From Klebsiella huaxiensis (GTDB lineage: Bacteria; Pseudomonadota; Gammaproteobacteria; Enterobacterales; Enterobacteriaceae), in NCBI RefSeq assembly GCF_003261575.2, contig NZ_CP036175.1, forward strand, positions 2,976,001 through 3,040,000: a DNA stretch of 64,000 nucleotides, read 5' to 3'. Position numbers and translations under genes: made by a program. The notes under the pieces were generated by a model that worked only from the letters and a program-made list of their open reading frames with translations, searched no databases and had not been told where the DNA came from. The first letter of the stretch is position 1, and each line of letters begins with the position of its first letter. Positions 1-7,788 of the stretch are shown one piece after another.

Positions 1-49
1 ATACGACATTCGCTTTTTGATTACAATGCTGTGATTTTGTTGGTTTTAT

Positions 50-62
50 GTGACGTTGTCAC
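50..62. other. matS site (MatP binding, Ter macrodomain)
   Basis: The 13-mer GTGACGTTGTCAC fits the matS consensus GTGACRNYGTCAC at every position. MatP binds such sites only in the terminus macrodomain of enterobacterial chromosomes, where it organises the Ter region and links it to the divisome. A second identical copy lies at 61126-61138. The site is intergenic, just before the REP element. Confidence 0.85.
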
Positions 63-97
63 GATAGTGTGGCATGAGAAAATGGTTTTGTGCGACA

Positions 98-182
98 TTT
101 TGCCGGGTGGCGGCTGACGCCTTACCCGGCCTACGGTGATCGAGGCCGTTGCAAGCCCGGTGAGCGCCACCGGGCAAATGTC
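98..182. repeat. REP/BIME-type palindromic repeat
   Basis: The stretch TTTTGCCGGGTGGCGGCTGA, followed by CGCCTTACCCGGCCTAC, is the enterobacterial REP unit with its GC-rich stem. A second inverted GCCCGGTGAGCGCCACCGGGC hairpin follows at about 153-174, so two units face each other as in a BIME. It sits downstream of the minus-strand dehydrogenase gene ending at 194 and may stabilise or terminate that transcript. Confidence 0.75.
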
Positions 183-193
183 CCCACGGAAGG

Positions 194-1366
194 TTAACGA
201 AACTCAACCCAGCTGGCGCCGTTATCCGCCGAACGCACGCAGTTCTCCACCCAATGCACGCCGAGCGCGCCGGCTTTGGCATCCGGATACCAGAAGTTTT
301 CCAGCAGCGCAGCATCGCGGCGATCGGTCGCATCCATGGCGATAGCAAAGCGCCGATACAGGTTTGACCATGCCTCAAACAGCCCCTCGGGATGACCGCC
401 GCCGATCCTGTCGTCCTGCAAGGCTAGCGGATCGAGATAGGCCATCCCGCGTTCCAGAATTCGCACCGGCTCGCCCTGGATTTCATAGCGAAGCTGGTTT
501 GGCTGTTCATCCCACCACTCCAGGCTGGCTTTTTCACCGACGATACGTACTTTCTGCCCGTGCATTGAACCGCTGTTGACCGCCGAGCACCACATCAAGC
601 CGATCGCGCCGTTGTCGTATTCCATCAGCACATGGGCGTTATCCTCCAGCGGGGCGCGGCTTTTGACAAAGCTCTGGCGAGAGCACATCAGACGGGTGAT
701 GTTGAGCTTCGGGGCCATGGTTTCTGCCAGAAACAGCGGATGAGTGGCCAGGTCGCCCAGGACATAACTGGGACCGACAAATTTCGGGTCAACGCGCCAG
801 CGGGTGCTGGGGTTTTCCTGCTCTACCGGCTGATTGTGGAAACCGTGTGCGAACTGCATATTGACGATACGGATCTCGCCCAGCAGTCCTTGTTCAATCA
901 TCTGTCGGGCCTGCAAAATCAGCTGATGCCCGGCGTAGCCATAGGTGACGCCAATGATTTTGTGCTGCTTTTCGCTCAGAGCCACCAGCGCATCGGCCTC
1001 TTCACCGGTAAAACACAGCGGTTTTTCACAGACCACATGCAGTCCGGCTTCCAGCGCAGCGCGGCAAATGGCGTAGTGGGTGTTGTTCGGCGTAGCAATA
1101 GACACCGCTTCAATGCCGTCTTCTCGCGCCGCCTCTTCGCGAAACAGGGTTTCATAGTCGGGATAGCAGCGTTCTGCCTCCACGCCCAGCTGCTGGCCAA
1201 ATTCTCGTCCGCGTTGGGCGTCAATATCAAATGCGCCTGCCAGCAGGGTAAAAGAACCGTCGCGCAGCGCCGCCGAGCGGTGAATATAGCCAATCTGACT
1301 GCTTCCGCCGCCGCCAACCATGCCCCAGCGTAACGATCTGCCAATGGGTTTTGTTCCGTTAATCAT
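194..1366 (-). CDS. Gfo/Idh/MocA-family NAD(P)-dependent oxidoreductase
   Basis: This is a 390-residue cytosolic dehydrogenase of the Gfo/Idh/MocA family. The N-terminal Rossmann fold shows WGMVGGGGSSQIG (residues 14-26), and the family EKP signature appears in VVCEKPLCF. The C-terminal half is the alpha/beta sheet domain that binds the sugar or cyclitol. An AGGAGAG ribosome site precedes the ATG at 1366. It is the second gene of a pair with the TIM-barrel isomerase upstream (15-bp gap), and a LacI regulator lies beyond, so the pair probably oxidises and isomerises a sugar or inositol-like substrate. The exact substrate cannot be read from sequence. Confidence 0.9.
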   Translation of the reverse strand: MINGTKPIGRSLRWGMVGGGGSSQIGYIHRSAALRDGSFTLLAGAFDIDAQRGREFGQQLGVEAERCYPDYETLFREEAAREDGIEAVSIATPNNTHYAICRAALEAGLHVVCEKPLCFTGEEADALVALSEKQHKIIGVTYGYAGHQLILQARQMIEQGLLGEIRIVNMQFAHGFHNQPVEQENPSTRWRVDPKFVGPSYVLGDLATHPLFLAETMAPKLNITRLMCSRQSFVKSRAPLEDNAHVLMEYDNGAIGLMWCSAVNSGSMHGQKVRIVGEKASLEWWDEQPNQLRYEIQGEPVRILERGMAYLDPLALQDDRIGGGHPEGLFEAWSNLYRRFAIAMDATDRRDAALLENFWYPDAKAGALGVHWVENCVRSADNGASWVEFR

Positions 1367-1381
1367 TGTTTTCTCTCCTGA

Positions 1382-2305
1382 TTAAAAGCCAACAGAGCGC
1401 AGGTAGCGCAGACTTTCCGTCACTGCCTGCAAACTGCCCTCGACGTTGCGCGGGTCACGTTCCTGCTCAATGGTGATCCAGCCCTGATAGCCGCGCTTAT
1501 CAAGAAACGTGCGTACCGCCGGATAATCAATGGCGCCGCTGCCGAGCGGGCACATTACGCCTTCCGCGCAGGCGGAGAAGAAGTCGATACCGCGTGAAAT
1601 CACGCTCTCAAATACGCCAGGATCGACATCTTTAAAGTGCAGGTAGTCAAGACGTTCGAAATGACGATCCAGCCAGCTGATGGGGTCCATTCCGGAATAG
1701 TAGAGGTGACCGGTATCAAGGCAGAGCCCGGCAACGTCGTGCGGGATTTGCGTTGCCAACAGGTCTATTTCATCGGCAAATTCGATACAACCGCCAGCGT
1801 GAGGGTGGATAACCGGGCGAACGCCATACTCCTGCCACGCCAGTTTGCTGATGGTGATAATGTGACTAATCATCCGCTTCCAGTCGGCGGGGGAAAGCCG
1901 TGGTGCCAGGTCGCTGCGTCCGGCGAATTTGGCCCGTTGCGGATTACCGAAATCAATGATCACCAGGTAGGGCGGTTGGAACGAGTTTCCGGGCGTTTTT
2001 TCCGCCGTTGGAACCTGCGACAGATTGCGGCAGAGGTTGTGCGTCAGTTCGACAATGTTCGGGAAGTTCTCTTCGCTGACCAGATCGTCAAAGATCGTTC
2101 CGGCAACCAGCGACAGCCCCTGTTTATTCAGCGCTGCGCGAAGCTCATCCGCCTGGGTTGGCAGATAGCTCCAGGGCCCCAGTTCAATACTTTTGTAGCC
2201 TGCGGTCGCCGCTTCCTGTAGTACCTGTGACCACGGCGGTAAATAAGGGTTTTTGGGATCATCGACGCCCCAGCTACATGGCGCATTGGCAATATGTATG
2301 GTCAT
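1382..2305 (-). CDS. Sugar phosphate isomerase/epimerase (xylose isomerase-like TIM barrel)
   Basis: The product of about 307 residues belongs to the AP endonuclease 2/xylose isomerase-like TIM-barrel family (IolE/IolI-type). Visible features are the N-terminal NAPCSWGVDD, VIHPHAGGCIEF (metal-ligand histidine/glutamate region), CLDTGHLYYSG, LHFKDVD and the C-terminal WITIEQERDP, which carry the usual metal-binding Glu/Asp/His set. I chose the ATG at 2305 because AAGGAATCC lies just upstream; an 11-codon longer reading frame has no ribosome site. It is co-transcribed with the downstream dehydrogenase. The combination resembles inositol or keto-inositol catabolism, but this is an inference from family only. 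Confidence 0.88.
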   Translation of the reverse strand: MTIHIANAPCSWGVDDPKNPYLPPWSQVLQEAATAGYKSIELGPWSYLPTQADELRAALNKQGLSLVAGTIFDDLVSEENFPNIVELTHNLCRNLSQVPTAEKTPGNSFQPPYLVIIDFGNPQRAKFAGRSDLAPRLSPADWKRMISHIITISKLAWQEYGVRPVIHPHAGGCIEFADEIDLLATQIPHDVAGLCLDTGHLYYSGMDPISWLDRHFERLDYLHFKDVDPGVFESVISRGIDFFSACAEGVMCPLGSGAIDYPAVRTFLDKRGYQGWITIEQERDPRNVEGSLQAVTESLRYLRSVGF

Positions 2306-2489
2306 GATGGATTCCTTTTTAGAATGAGGAGAAAACATGACCAGTATTGAATGAAAATTTCAAAATCAACAATGATGAAATTTAAATTCTTTGATGTGAT
2401 TCAAGCTTTATTTTGATGGTTAAAATGATTGTTTTTTATCAAATGCAGTGGCGAAGCGGGGCGCGGAGAATTTCCCATGCCCCTGCCGA
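2306..2489. promoter_or_regulatory. Promoter region of the isomerase-dehydrogenase pair with TGAAAATTTCA palindrome
   Basis: This AT-rich gap separates the LacI gene from the pair it probably controls. It contains the odd palindrome TGAAAATTTCA (2352-2362) about 47 bp ahead of the isomerase start and a related GAAATTTAAATTC a little further upstream. These are candidates for LacI-family half-sites. No binding data support them. Confidence 0.35.
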
Positions 2490-3524
2490 TTAGAGGTTTT
2501 CTTTAGTGATTAAATCAAACGGTTGTAGCGCGTTGATAAATGACGCCTGCGGATGGCTGGCAGCCTGGACAAACGCGGAGATTGTCGCGGCGGCAAACTC
2601 GCTCAGCCGATGCGCAATCATCAAATCAATGGTGCCGTCGATTAACGCCAACTCGCCGTTCTCTACGGGACCATGGCAAATCAGCGTGACCTGATGCTGG
2701 CGCTGATGAGCATGCAGCGCGGCGATGATGCCCTCAACGCCTCCGCAGGGCGCGTAAATCGCCGTCAGTGAAGGGTATTGCTGCAACATTTTGTCCGTTA
2801 CCTGATGGGCAATATCAGTCCTTTCATGGCTGCGTACCGGCTCCAGCACCCGATCGCCTTTACCGTGCTCGCGCAGGTAAGAGCGGAAGCTAATTTCGCA
2901 GCTTTCCTGACAGATAAACCGGTTATCGCCGACGATAATGCCGATTTCCCCTTCGCTGTGGCACAGTCGGTCAACCGCCCAGCCTGCAGTGCGGCCTGCT
3001 TTCTGATTATCGAGGCCGATGTAACCGCTGCGTTGTGCGATGGCCATGTCGGAGAGCAGAGTAAAGACGCGCACGCCTTTATCGGCGGCCTGGGCGACGG
3101 CGTGGCGGATAAGCGGGTTATCCAGTGCCACAACGCCAATGACATCAACTTCATCGCTCAGGCGAGCGATGCCAGCGACCATCTCGTCGATAGCATTAAT
3201 ATCATAATGCAGAAAAACGGGAGCCTGATTTGGGGCATGCCAGGGCATCGCCGCCAGCTCGAGTGCCTGCGCCAGCTGAGAATAAAAAGAGTGCGATTGC
3301 TGAAGCAGGATAAATCCCATTCTGAGAGGAACTGCCGACTGACCGGCGGCCAGCCGATAGTGCGATTGCTCCAGCGCAAACCCTAAGCGGCGCGCGGATT
3401 CAAGCACTTTGCGTTCCGTACTTTCCTTGACCGGGGTACGCTTGTTAAGCACTCTGTCCACCGTCGCAATGCCGACTCGGGCATCTCTGGCAATGTCCGT
3501 CATAGTCACTTTCTTCGCAGACAT
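2490..3524 (-). CDS. LacI-family transcriptional regulator
   Basis: This is a LacI/GalR repressor of about 344 residues. The N-terminal helix-turn-helix reads VTMTDIARDARVGIATVDRV, followed by the hinge region, and the rest is a periplasmic-binding-protein-like effector domain of the Peripla_BP_4 type (for example MGFILLQQSHSFYSQLAQ and CGGVEGIIAAL). I chose the ATG at 3524 because AAGGAG sits 8 bases upstream; a GTG three codons earlier would overlap that site. It is transcribed in the same direction as the isomerase/dehydrogenase pair and lies immediately upstream of it, so local control of that pair is likely. The sugar effector is unknown. Confidence 0.9.
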   Translation of the reverse strand: MSAKKVTMTDIARDARVGIATVDRVLNKRTPVKESTERKVLESARRLGFALEQSHYRLAAGQSAVPLRMGFILLQQSHSFYSQLAQALELAAMPWHAPNQAPVFLHYDINAIDEMVAGIARLSDEVDVIGVVALDNPLIRHAVAQAADKGVRVFTLLSDMAIAQRSGYIGLDNQKAGRTAGWAVDRLCHSEGEIGIIVGDNRFICQESCEISFRSYLREHGKGDRVLEPVRSHERTDIAHQVTDKMLQQYPSLTAIYAPCGGVEGIIAALHAHQRQHQVTLICHGPVENGELALIDGTIDLMIAHRLSEFAAATISAFVQAASHPQASFINALQPFDLITKENL

Positions 3525-3898
3525 AAATATCACTCCTTATCCGTTAATGATAAAAATCTATCATTATTTGGAACGATAAAAAGAGAAGGGACTCTGGTTT
3601 CAGGAAAAGAGAGCTGACACGACGTTGCCTTAATGCATATTTAATCTTAAAAAGATACTACCAAATCCGTGTTTCTTGCTTATCTTCTTGAAATTAAGAA
3701 AAATCTCAATTTTGTTTCAAATGAAATGCCATCCTGCTATCGCAAACGGTCTTTTGTTTGGCAAAACGGACTATACTTGGCAATCTTCCGGCAATACGTT
3801 CAAAAATAAATTAATTATTGTTAATTTTACGCTCAATGCATTACCTGCTCATATGATGTGGTTGTTGAAGTGGAAGGTTTGGAAGGGCGGAGGTTTGT
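3525..3898. promoter_or_regulatory. Divergent intergenic region between lacI-type gene and dgcM
   Basis: This 374-bp AT-rich gap carries the divergent promoters of the LacI gene and the diguanylate cyclase. A perfect 7-bp inverted repeat, AATGATA-aaaatc-TATCATT, lies at 3546-3565, some 20-40 bp ahead of the LacI start, and is a candidate autoregulatory operator. I see no convincing gene in it. Confidence 0.4.
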
Positions 3899-5137
3899 AT
3901 GTTATTAAAAGAACTTATTATTTTCGACTTATTAAGTACCCCCGTTTGGGTCGTCCATCCTTTCAATGAAAATGTGATCTTTGCCAACCAGGCATCTAAG
4001 GCGCTGTGCGGCAATATGACTCTCGCTCAAATGCGCAAAGGGACCTTCTCGACCAGCCCGGAAACCGCGCTACAGCACTATTTGCGCTACTTGCAGAATA
4101 TTACCGAAGTCTATGAAATATGGACCATTGAAACCGCTGAGGGACTGGCCTCTATCAGCTGTAAAACGACCCTGATTACATTAGAGGAGCAGGGAGCCTT
4201 AATTCTCTTTGAGGCGGTAAAACTGCTGCCGCAGAATAGATCGGTTAATACAGCCTCTCGTTCTTATCAACGGCGTAATAATGGTTTCTTTGCCCGCTTT
4301 TTTATGACTAACTCGGCACCGATGCTATTAATCGACCCCAATAAAGATGGACGAATTGTTGATGCTAATATTGCGGCGCTGCGTTTTTATAACTACTCCT
4401 CTGAAGAAATTCGGACCCGGCATACCTGGCAGATAAATACCCTCGGTCGCGACGTCCTGCCGATCATGCATAACGTGGTGAGTTTACCCGGGGGACATAA
4501 ACCGCTTAATTTTACCCACATACTTTCCGATGGCGCGATACGGCATGTTCAGGTCTATGCCGGACCGGTGATTTTATACAACGTGCGCCTGATGCTGTGC
4601 ATCATTCACGATATCACCGAAGAAGTTCATTTAAAGAAAGAACTGGAGTTCTCCGCCTCACACGACTCGCTCACTGGACTCCTTAATCGCCGCGAATTTT
4701 ACCGCGTTGTGGAGTCGCCTTCGTTTAAACCAGAAGGATTTTGCCTGTTACTGGTGGATATTGACCATTTCAAGCTGATCAATGATGACCACGGACACCA
4801 GAAGGGTGATGAAGTTCTGCTGGCGATTTCCGATCTCCTGGCCGCTGCCGGAGGCATCGACGATAAAATTTATCGTTGGGGCGGTGAGGAGTTTTTACTG
4901 TTCCTGCCAAATGCATCGCTGGAAACGGCGCTGGAGATGGCGGAGAAAATTCGCTATGCCGTCAGCGAACATCAGACGCCGGACCTGCTGGTACCTGTTA
5001 CGGTCAGTATTGGCGTTGCGGAACATCAGCATGGCGAAGAGATAGATCAGTTGTTTAATCGCGTTGATAAAGCGTTATATGCGGCTAAAAAAGCGGGGCG
5101 TAATAAAGTTCAGCTACACCTGATTGAGAAGTGCTAG
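3899..5137 (+). CDS. dgcM: Diguanylate cyclase DgcM (PAS-GGDEF)
   Basis: The 412-residue protein makes cyclic di-GMP from two GTP. An N-terminal sensory half (1-110) and a PAS domain (about 135-245, SAPMLLIDPNKDGRIVDANI) precede a GGDEF domain (about 250-405) with the active-site variant GGEEF at 328-332. No RxxD inhibitory site lies just before it. Length, domain order and segments such as GFFARFFMTNSAPMLLIDP and LPGGHKPLNF match E. coli DgcM (YdaM), which acts with MlrA to switch on csgD and curli. It stands alone, without an operon partner. The assignment rests on remembered sequence similarity. Confidence 0.85.
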   Translation: MLLKELIIFDLLSTPVWVVHPFNENVIFANQASKALCGNMTLAQMRKGTFSTSPETALQHYLRYLQNITEVYEIWTIETAEGLASISCKTTLITLEEQGALILFEAVKLLPQNRSVNTASRSYQRRNNGFFARFFMTNSAPMLLIDPNKDGRIVDANIAALRFYNYSSEEIRTRHTWQINTLGRDVLPIMHNVVSLPGGHKPLNFTHILSDGAIRHVQVYAGPVILYNVRLMLCIIHDITEEVHLKKELEFSASHDSLTGLLNRREFYRVVESPSFKPEGFCLLLVDIDHFKLINDDHGHQKGDEVLLAISDLLAAAGGIDDKIYRWGGEEFLLFLPNASLETALEMAEKIRYAVSEHQTPDLLVPVTVSIGVAEHQHGEEIDQLFNRVDKALYAAKKAGRNKVQLHLIEKC

Positions 5138-5206
5138 CTTCATTGACCTGATATTCAAGCGTAAGGGTCTACAATAAGTGCATCACAAAGACAGGAACAG
5201 GATGTC

Positions 5207-6337
5207 ATGACTTATTCAATCTCAAAGAAACTTCTTACTGCGACCTCAGCGCTACTGCTTCTTTCGATGAGCTCTCTACCGGTTATTGCGGATGTGATTT
5301 CTCCACTCAGTGAAGAGCACGGATTAAGTGAAGCCGCGAAACAGTATCTCCTGCATTATCCTTCCCACAGCGGCGTTGATGGCAAAACCGTGCGTGAAGA
5401 TACTGCCGCCGTATTTATTCCTTTCGGCACAACCCCGGAAGGCGGATGGCCAGTGGTTGTCTGGGCCCACGGCACCGTTGGCGTTGCTAATCACTGTGCG
5501 CCTTCGTTAAACCCGCGTAGCGATCGCGATAAGCAGTATTTGAATACGTGGCTGTCGTTAGGCTATGCGGTGGTTGCCCCGGATTATGCCGGACTGGGTT
5601 CTTCGGGTTTACACCATTATCTTAATGCTCGTGGTGAAGCGTGGAGTGTTCTGGATGGAGTTCGCGCAGCGCTGAAACAATTTCCGCTTAAGAATGAGCT
5701 TATTCTGGTAGGGCAGTCCCAGGGCGCACATGCCGCGTTCGCCAGTGCAGGATATCAGCCTGAATATGCGCCAGAGCTGAATATTCGCGCAACGGTGTTG
5801 ACCGGTACGCCTTATTTTGAAAAAGGGACCACCGCTGCTGACATCCTTCCGCCTGCGGGTGGCAAAGTCCAGACCGGTGGCGATCCGAAAATTCCCTATA
5901 TCTTCTATATCTATCTTTCAGCCGCCGATGCTAATCCGCAGCTAAATCCCGCCGACTATTTTCAGGCGAAAGCGCTGCCGCTGCTTAAAGAGGCGACCAA
6001 CCTGTGTATTACGCCATTAAACGATGAAGTGATGAAGGCGGGGCTTAATGCCGGCAATTCTCTCAAGCCGGGTATCGATTCGCTGCTCAGCGCCAGCGTA
6101 GGCTCGATGCTCTATCCAACATTGAAAATCGATCATCCGGTATTTATTGGCATGGGTAGCGTTGATGTGAATGTGCCAACGGCAATGCAAAAACGTTTTG
6201 CTGATGCGGTGATAAGCGCGGGAACGCAAGCGGACGTGCATATCTACGAAGGACTGGATCATAGCGGTACGGTAAACCCGTCATTGCGCGATTCGGTGCC
6301 GTTTTTGATTAAGACGTTAAATAACCAGCAGCAGTAG
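5207..6337 (+). CDS. Secreted alpha/beta hydrolase (lipase/esterase-like)
   Basis: The 376-residue protein begins with a clear Sec signal peptide (KKLLTATSALLLLSMSSLPVIAD, cleavage near residue 29). The mature part is an alpha/beta hydrolase: oxyanion region VVVWAHGTVGVAN, nucleophile elbow VGQSQGAHAA (Gly-Gln-Ser-Gln-Gly) and a late acid/His region (VDVNVPTA, YEGLDHSG). This layout resembles secretory lipases of the LIP family. ACAGGA precedes the start. It is monocistronic and is followed by a hairpin. Substrate is unknown; location is probably periplasmic or extracellular. Confidence 0.8.
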   Translation: MTYSISKKLLTATSALLLLSMSSLPVIADVISPLSEEHGLSEAAKQYLLHYPSHSGVDGKTVREDTAAVFIPFGTTPEGGWPVVVWAHGTVGVANHCAPSLNPRSDRDKQYLNTWLSLGYAVVAPDYAGLGSSGLHHYLNARGEAWSVLDGVRAALKQFPLKNELILVGQSQGAHAAFASAGYQPEYAPELNIRATVLTGTPYFEKGTTAADILPPAGGKVQTGGDPKIPYIFYIYLSAADANPQLNPADYFQAKALPLLKEATNLCITPLNDEVMKAGLNAGNSLKPGIDSLLSASVGSMLYPTLKIDHPVFIGMGSVDVNVPTAMQKRFADAVISAGTQADVHIYEGLDHSGTVNPSLRDSVPFLIKTLNNQQQ

Positions 6338-6349
6338 GCATCATTCTGT

Positions 6350-6375
6350 GAGCCGCCCGAACAGATGGGCGGTTC
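6350..6375 (+). terminator. Hairpin after the secreted hydrolase
   Basis: GAGCCGCCC and GGGCGGTTC can form a 9-bp stem (one G-U pair) around an 8-base loop, 12 bp after the hydrolase stop. The T-rich tail is poor, so it is at best a weak intrinsic terminator, and it also faces the end of the small minus-strand gene. Confidence 0.4.
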
Positions 6376-6394
6376 AACACAGGTATAACGTAGA

Positions 6395-6496
6395 TTACCA
6401 GTACTTAGGAATTAAGTAGCCATACATCACGACCGCGACAACAATCATCACCGTAATAATCGCCCAGTCTGCTTTTAGTGATTTTACTGCGTTCAT
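6395..6496 (-). CDS. 33-residue single-pass membrane protein
   Basis: The reading frame from the ATG at 6496 to the TAA at 6395 encodes 33 residues: a polar N-terminus (MNAVKSLKADW), one hydrophobic helix (AIITVMIVVAVVMYGYLI) and the tail PKYW. An AGAGAAG ribosome site lies 4 bases upstream, and a CRP-like site sits about 66 bp upstream of the start. The composition and layout are typical of the short inner-membrane proteins of enterobacteria, but I do not recognise a named family. It is short enough to be missed by automated annotation. Confidence 0.65.
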   Translation of the reverse strand: MNAVKSLKADWAIITVMIVVAVVMYGYLIPKYW

Positions 6497-6554
6497 AAGC
6501 TTCTCTCTTCAATGAAATAACTTTTCCAGGTTACCCCCCTGGCCAATGCTGAAG

Positions 6555-6570
6555 AGTGATGAAGATCACA
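6555..6570. promoter_or_regulatory. CRP-like site upstream of the 33-residue protein
   Basis: AGTGATGAAGATCACA read on the minus strand is TGTGATCTTCATCACT, which matches TGTGA-N6-TCACA at nine of ten conserved positions. A possible -10 (GTTATT) lies at 6521-6516 on the minus strand, so the site is about 40-55 bp upstream of transcription, a usual activator position. It lies about 30 bp beyond the end of the anti-sigma gene. Confidence 0.5.
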
Positions 6571-6598
6571 TAGTGAAATTTGTCGCACAAATCAATAA

Positions 6599-7231
6599 TC
6601 ACTCGCCAACGCTCACCCAACGTCTACCGACCAGAATCGTCAGCGCCATAATTGCGACTATGGCGGCCAGGTGCATCACGAAATCCAGGGCGTGCAGATG
6701 TACCGGGTGACAAAAGGCCAGCAAGCTCACCGCCAGGCTGGCGATCCCCAATCCCGCCATCGCCAGGCTGCGCACCGGGTTGAGCGCGCGGGTGCGCCGC
6801 AGGCTGGCAATCATCAGTACTATCATCGGCGAACTTACTGCCAGCAGAAAGGTAAAGCAGCTAATGCTGTCGTTATCGTGCATCACTGGCGTGTCACCGG
6901 GAATACTGCGCAGGCTTAACCCGAGCCACATCAACCCGATGGGCAGCAATGCTTTCCAACTTAGCGCCTGCCGCCCGGCAATACTCATAGTGAAAGCGCT
7001 GCGGATGGCCAGCGTCCCGAGCAAAAAGGCCAACAGTAGCTGCGCGACAGCCCATATGGCCCCCGGCTGTGACCAATCGGTTAACCCTCGCGGTAGCAAG
7101 TAACTTACAGCGATAGCGCAGGGCAGCGCCACCGCCAGCCAGCCGAAGACCCGTAGGTCTGTTGGCCACGGACGCTTTATCGGTTGCATCTCGCGGCTGA
7201 GTTTTTCAATCAACACATTATGGTCGGTCAT
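6599..7231 (-). CDS. NrsF/DUF1109-type membrane anti-sigma factor
   Basis: A 210-residue inner-membrane protein with about six hydrophobic helices after a short cytosolic N-terminus (MTDHNVLIEKLSREMQPIKR), as in the NrsF (DUF1109) family of ECF anti-sigma factors. The ATG at 7231 is preceded by GGAG at good spacing; a start four codons earlier lacks this. It overlaps the ECF sigma gene by 14 bp, so the two are translationally coupled. By analogy with Caulobacter SigF-NrsF it should hold the sigma factor at the membrane until oxidative or metal stress. A cysteine is present in TM3-4 (SISCFTF), but its role is not known. Confidence 0.8.
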   Translation of the reverse strand: MTDHNVLIEKLSREMQPIKRPWPTDLRVFGWLAVALPCAIAVSYLLPRGLTDWSQPGAIWAVAQLLLAFLLGTLAIRSAFTMSIAGRQALSWKALLPIGLMWLGLSLRSIPGDTPVMHDNDSISCFTFLLAVSSPMIVLMIASLRRTRALNPVRSLAMAGLGIASLAVSLLAFCHPVHLHALDFVMHLAAIVAIMALTILVGRRWVSVGE

Positions 7232-7775
7232 GATGGGCTCCAAAACGGCGCAGATTTTTCAGCGCCCGATGCAGTAGCGACTTCACCGCCGCAACACTTA
7301 GATTGTTATGCTCAGCGGCTTCCGTCAGGCTCATTTCTCGCAGATGCACGTGTTCGACGATTTCACGCTGGCGATCGGGTAGCTGGCGTAAATAATCCGC
7401 CAACTCCTCTTGGGTATCCTGATTTTGCCTTGGCGGCGTGGAGGGAACGTCCGGCAGAGTCTCTTCGTTAATTTCCCAGTGCTGATGACGACCGCGCCGC
7501 CGTAGCGCATCAATCACGCGCGCTGAGATAATCGCCTTCAGCCAGGGCAGAAAAGGAAATGCCGGATCATAGGTATGGCGAACCCGATGTACCGTCAGCA
7601 GGACATCCTGAATCACATCCTCGACTAGCGTATCGTCGCTGATTTGTTTACGTATCTGCGAACGGATCACCGGCACCAGCGCTTTTAACAGCCGGGTGTA
7701 GGCGAGCCTGTCGCCCGCCTGCGCCCGTTCCATTAGCGCGGGCCAGCTTTCACGCGCGCTATCGTTTGTTTGCAT
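7218..7775 (-). CDS. ECF-family RNA polymerase sigma factor
   Basis: The 185-residue protein has sigma region 2 (about 20-90; DTLVEDVIQDVLLTVHRVRH is the core-binding/-10 element) and region 4 (about 120-180; LPDRQREIVEHVHLREMSLTEAAEH, then the HTH ending in LHRALKNLR). The start at 7775 follows AAGGCGG. It lies between a DsbD-like gene (13-bp gap) and the NrsF anti-sigma gene (14-bp overlap), as in SigF/NrsF modules that guard the periplasm against oxidation. The obvious regulon is its own peroxiredoxin/DsbD-like operon. Confidence 0.88.
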   Translation of the reverse strand: MQTNDSARESWPALMERAQAGDRLAYTRLLKALVPVIRSQIRKQISDDTLVEDVIQDVLLTVHRVRHTYDPAFPFLPWLKAIISARVIDALRRRGRHQHWEINEETLPDVPSTPPRQNQDTQEELADYLRQLPDRQREIVEHVHLREMSLTEAAEHNNLSVAAVKSLLHRALKNLRRFGAHHDRP

Positions 7776-7788
7776 AATCCGCCTTGTG

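Noticed and set aside
632..1333. A 233-codon plus-strand frame opposite the Gfo/Idh/MocA gene
   Set aside because: The minus strand encodes a clear conserved dehydrogenase over the same bases; the plus frame has no ribosome site or family features.
3676..3969. A 97-codon frame before dgcM
   Set aside because: It starts in the promoter region, ends inside dgcM and has random composition.
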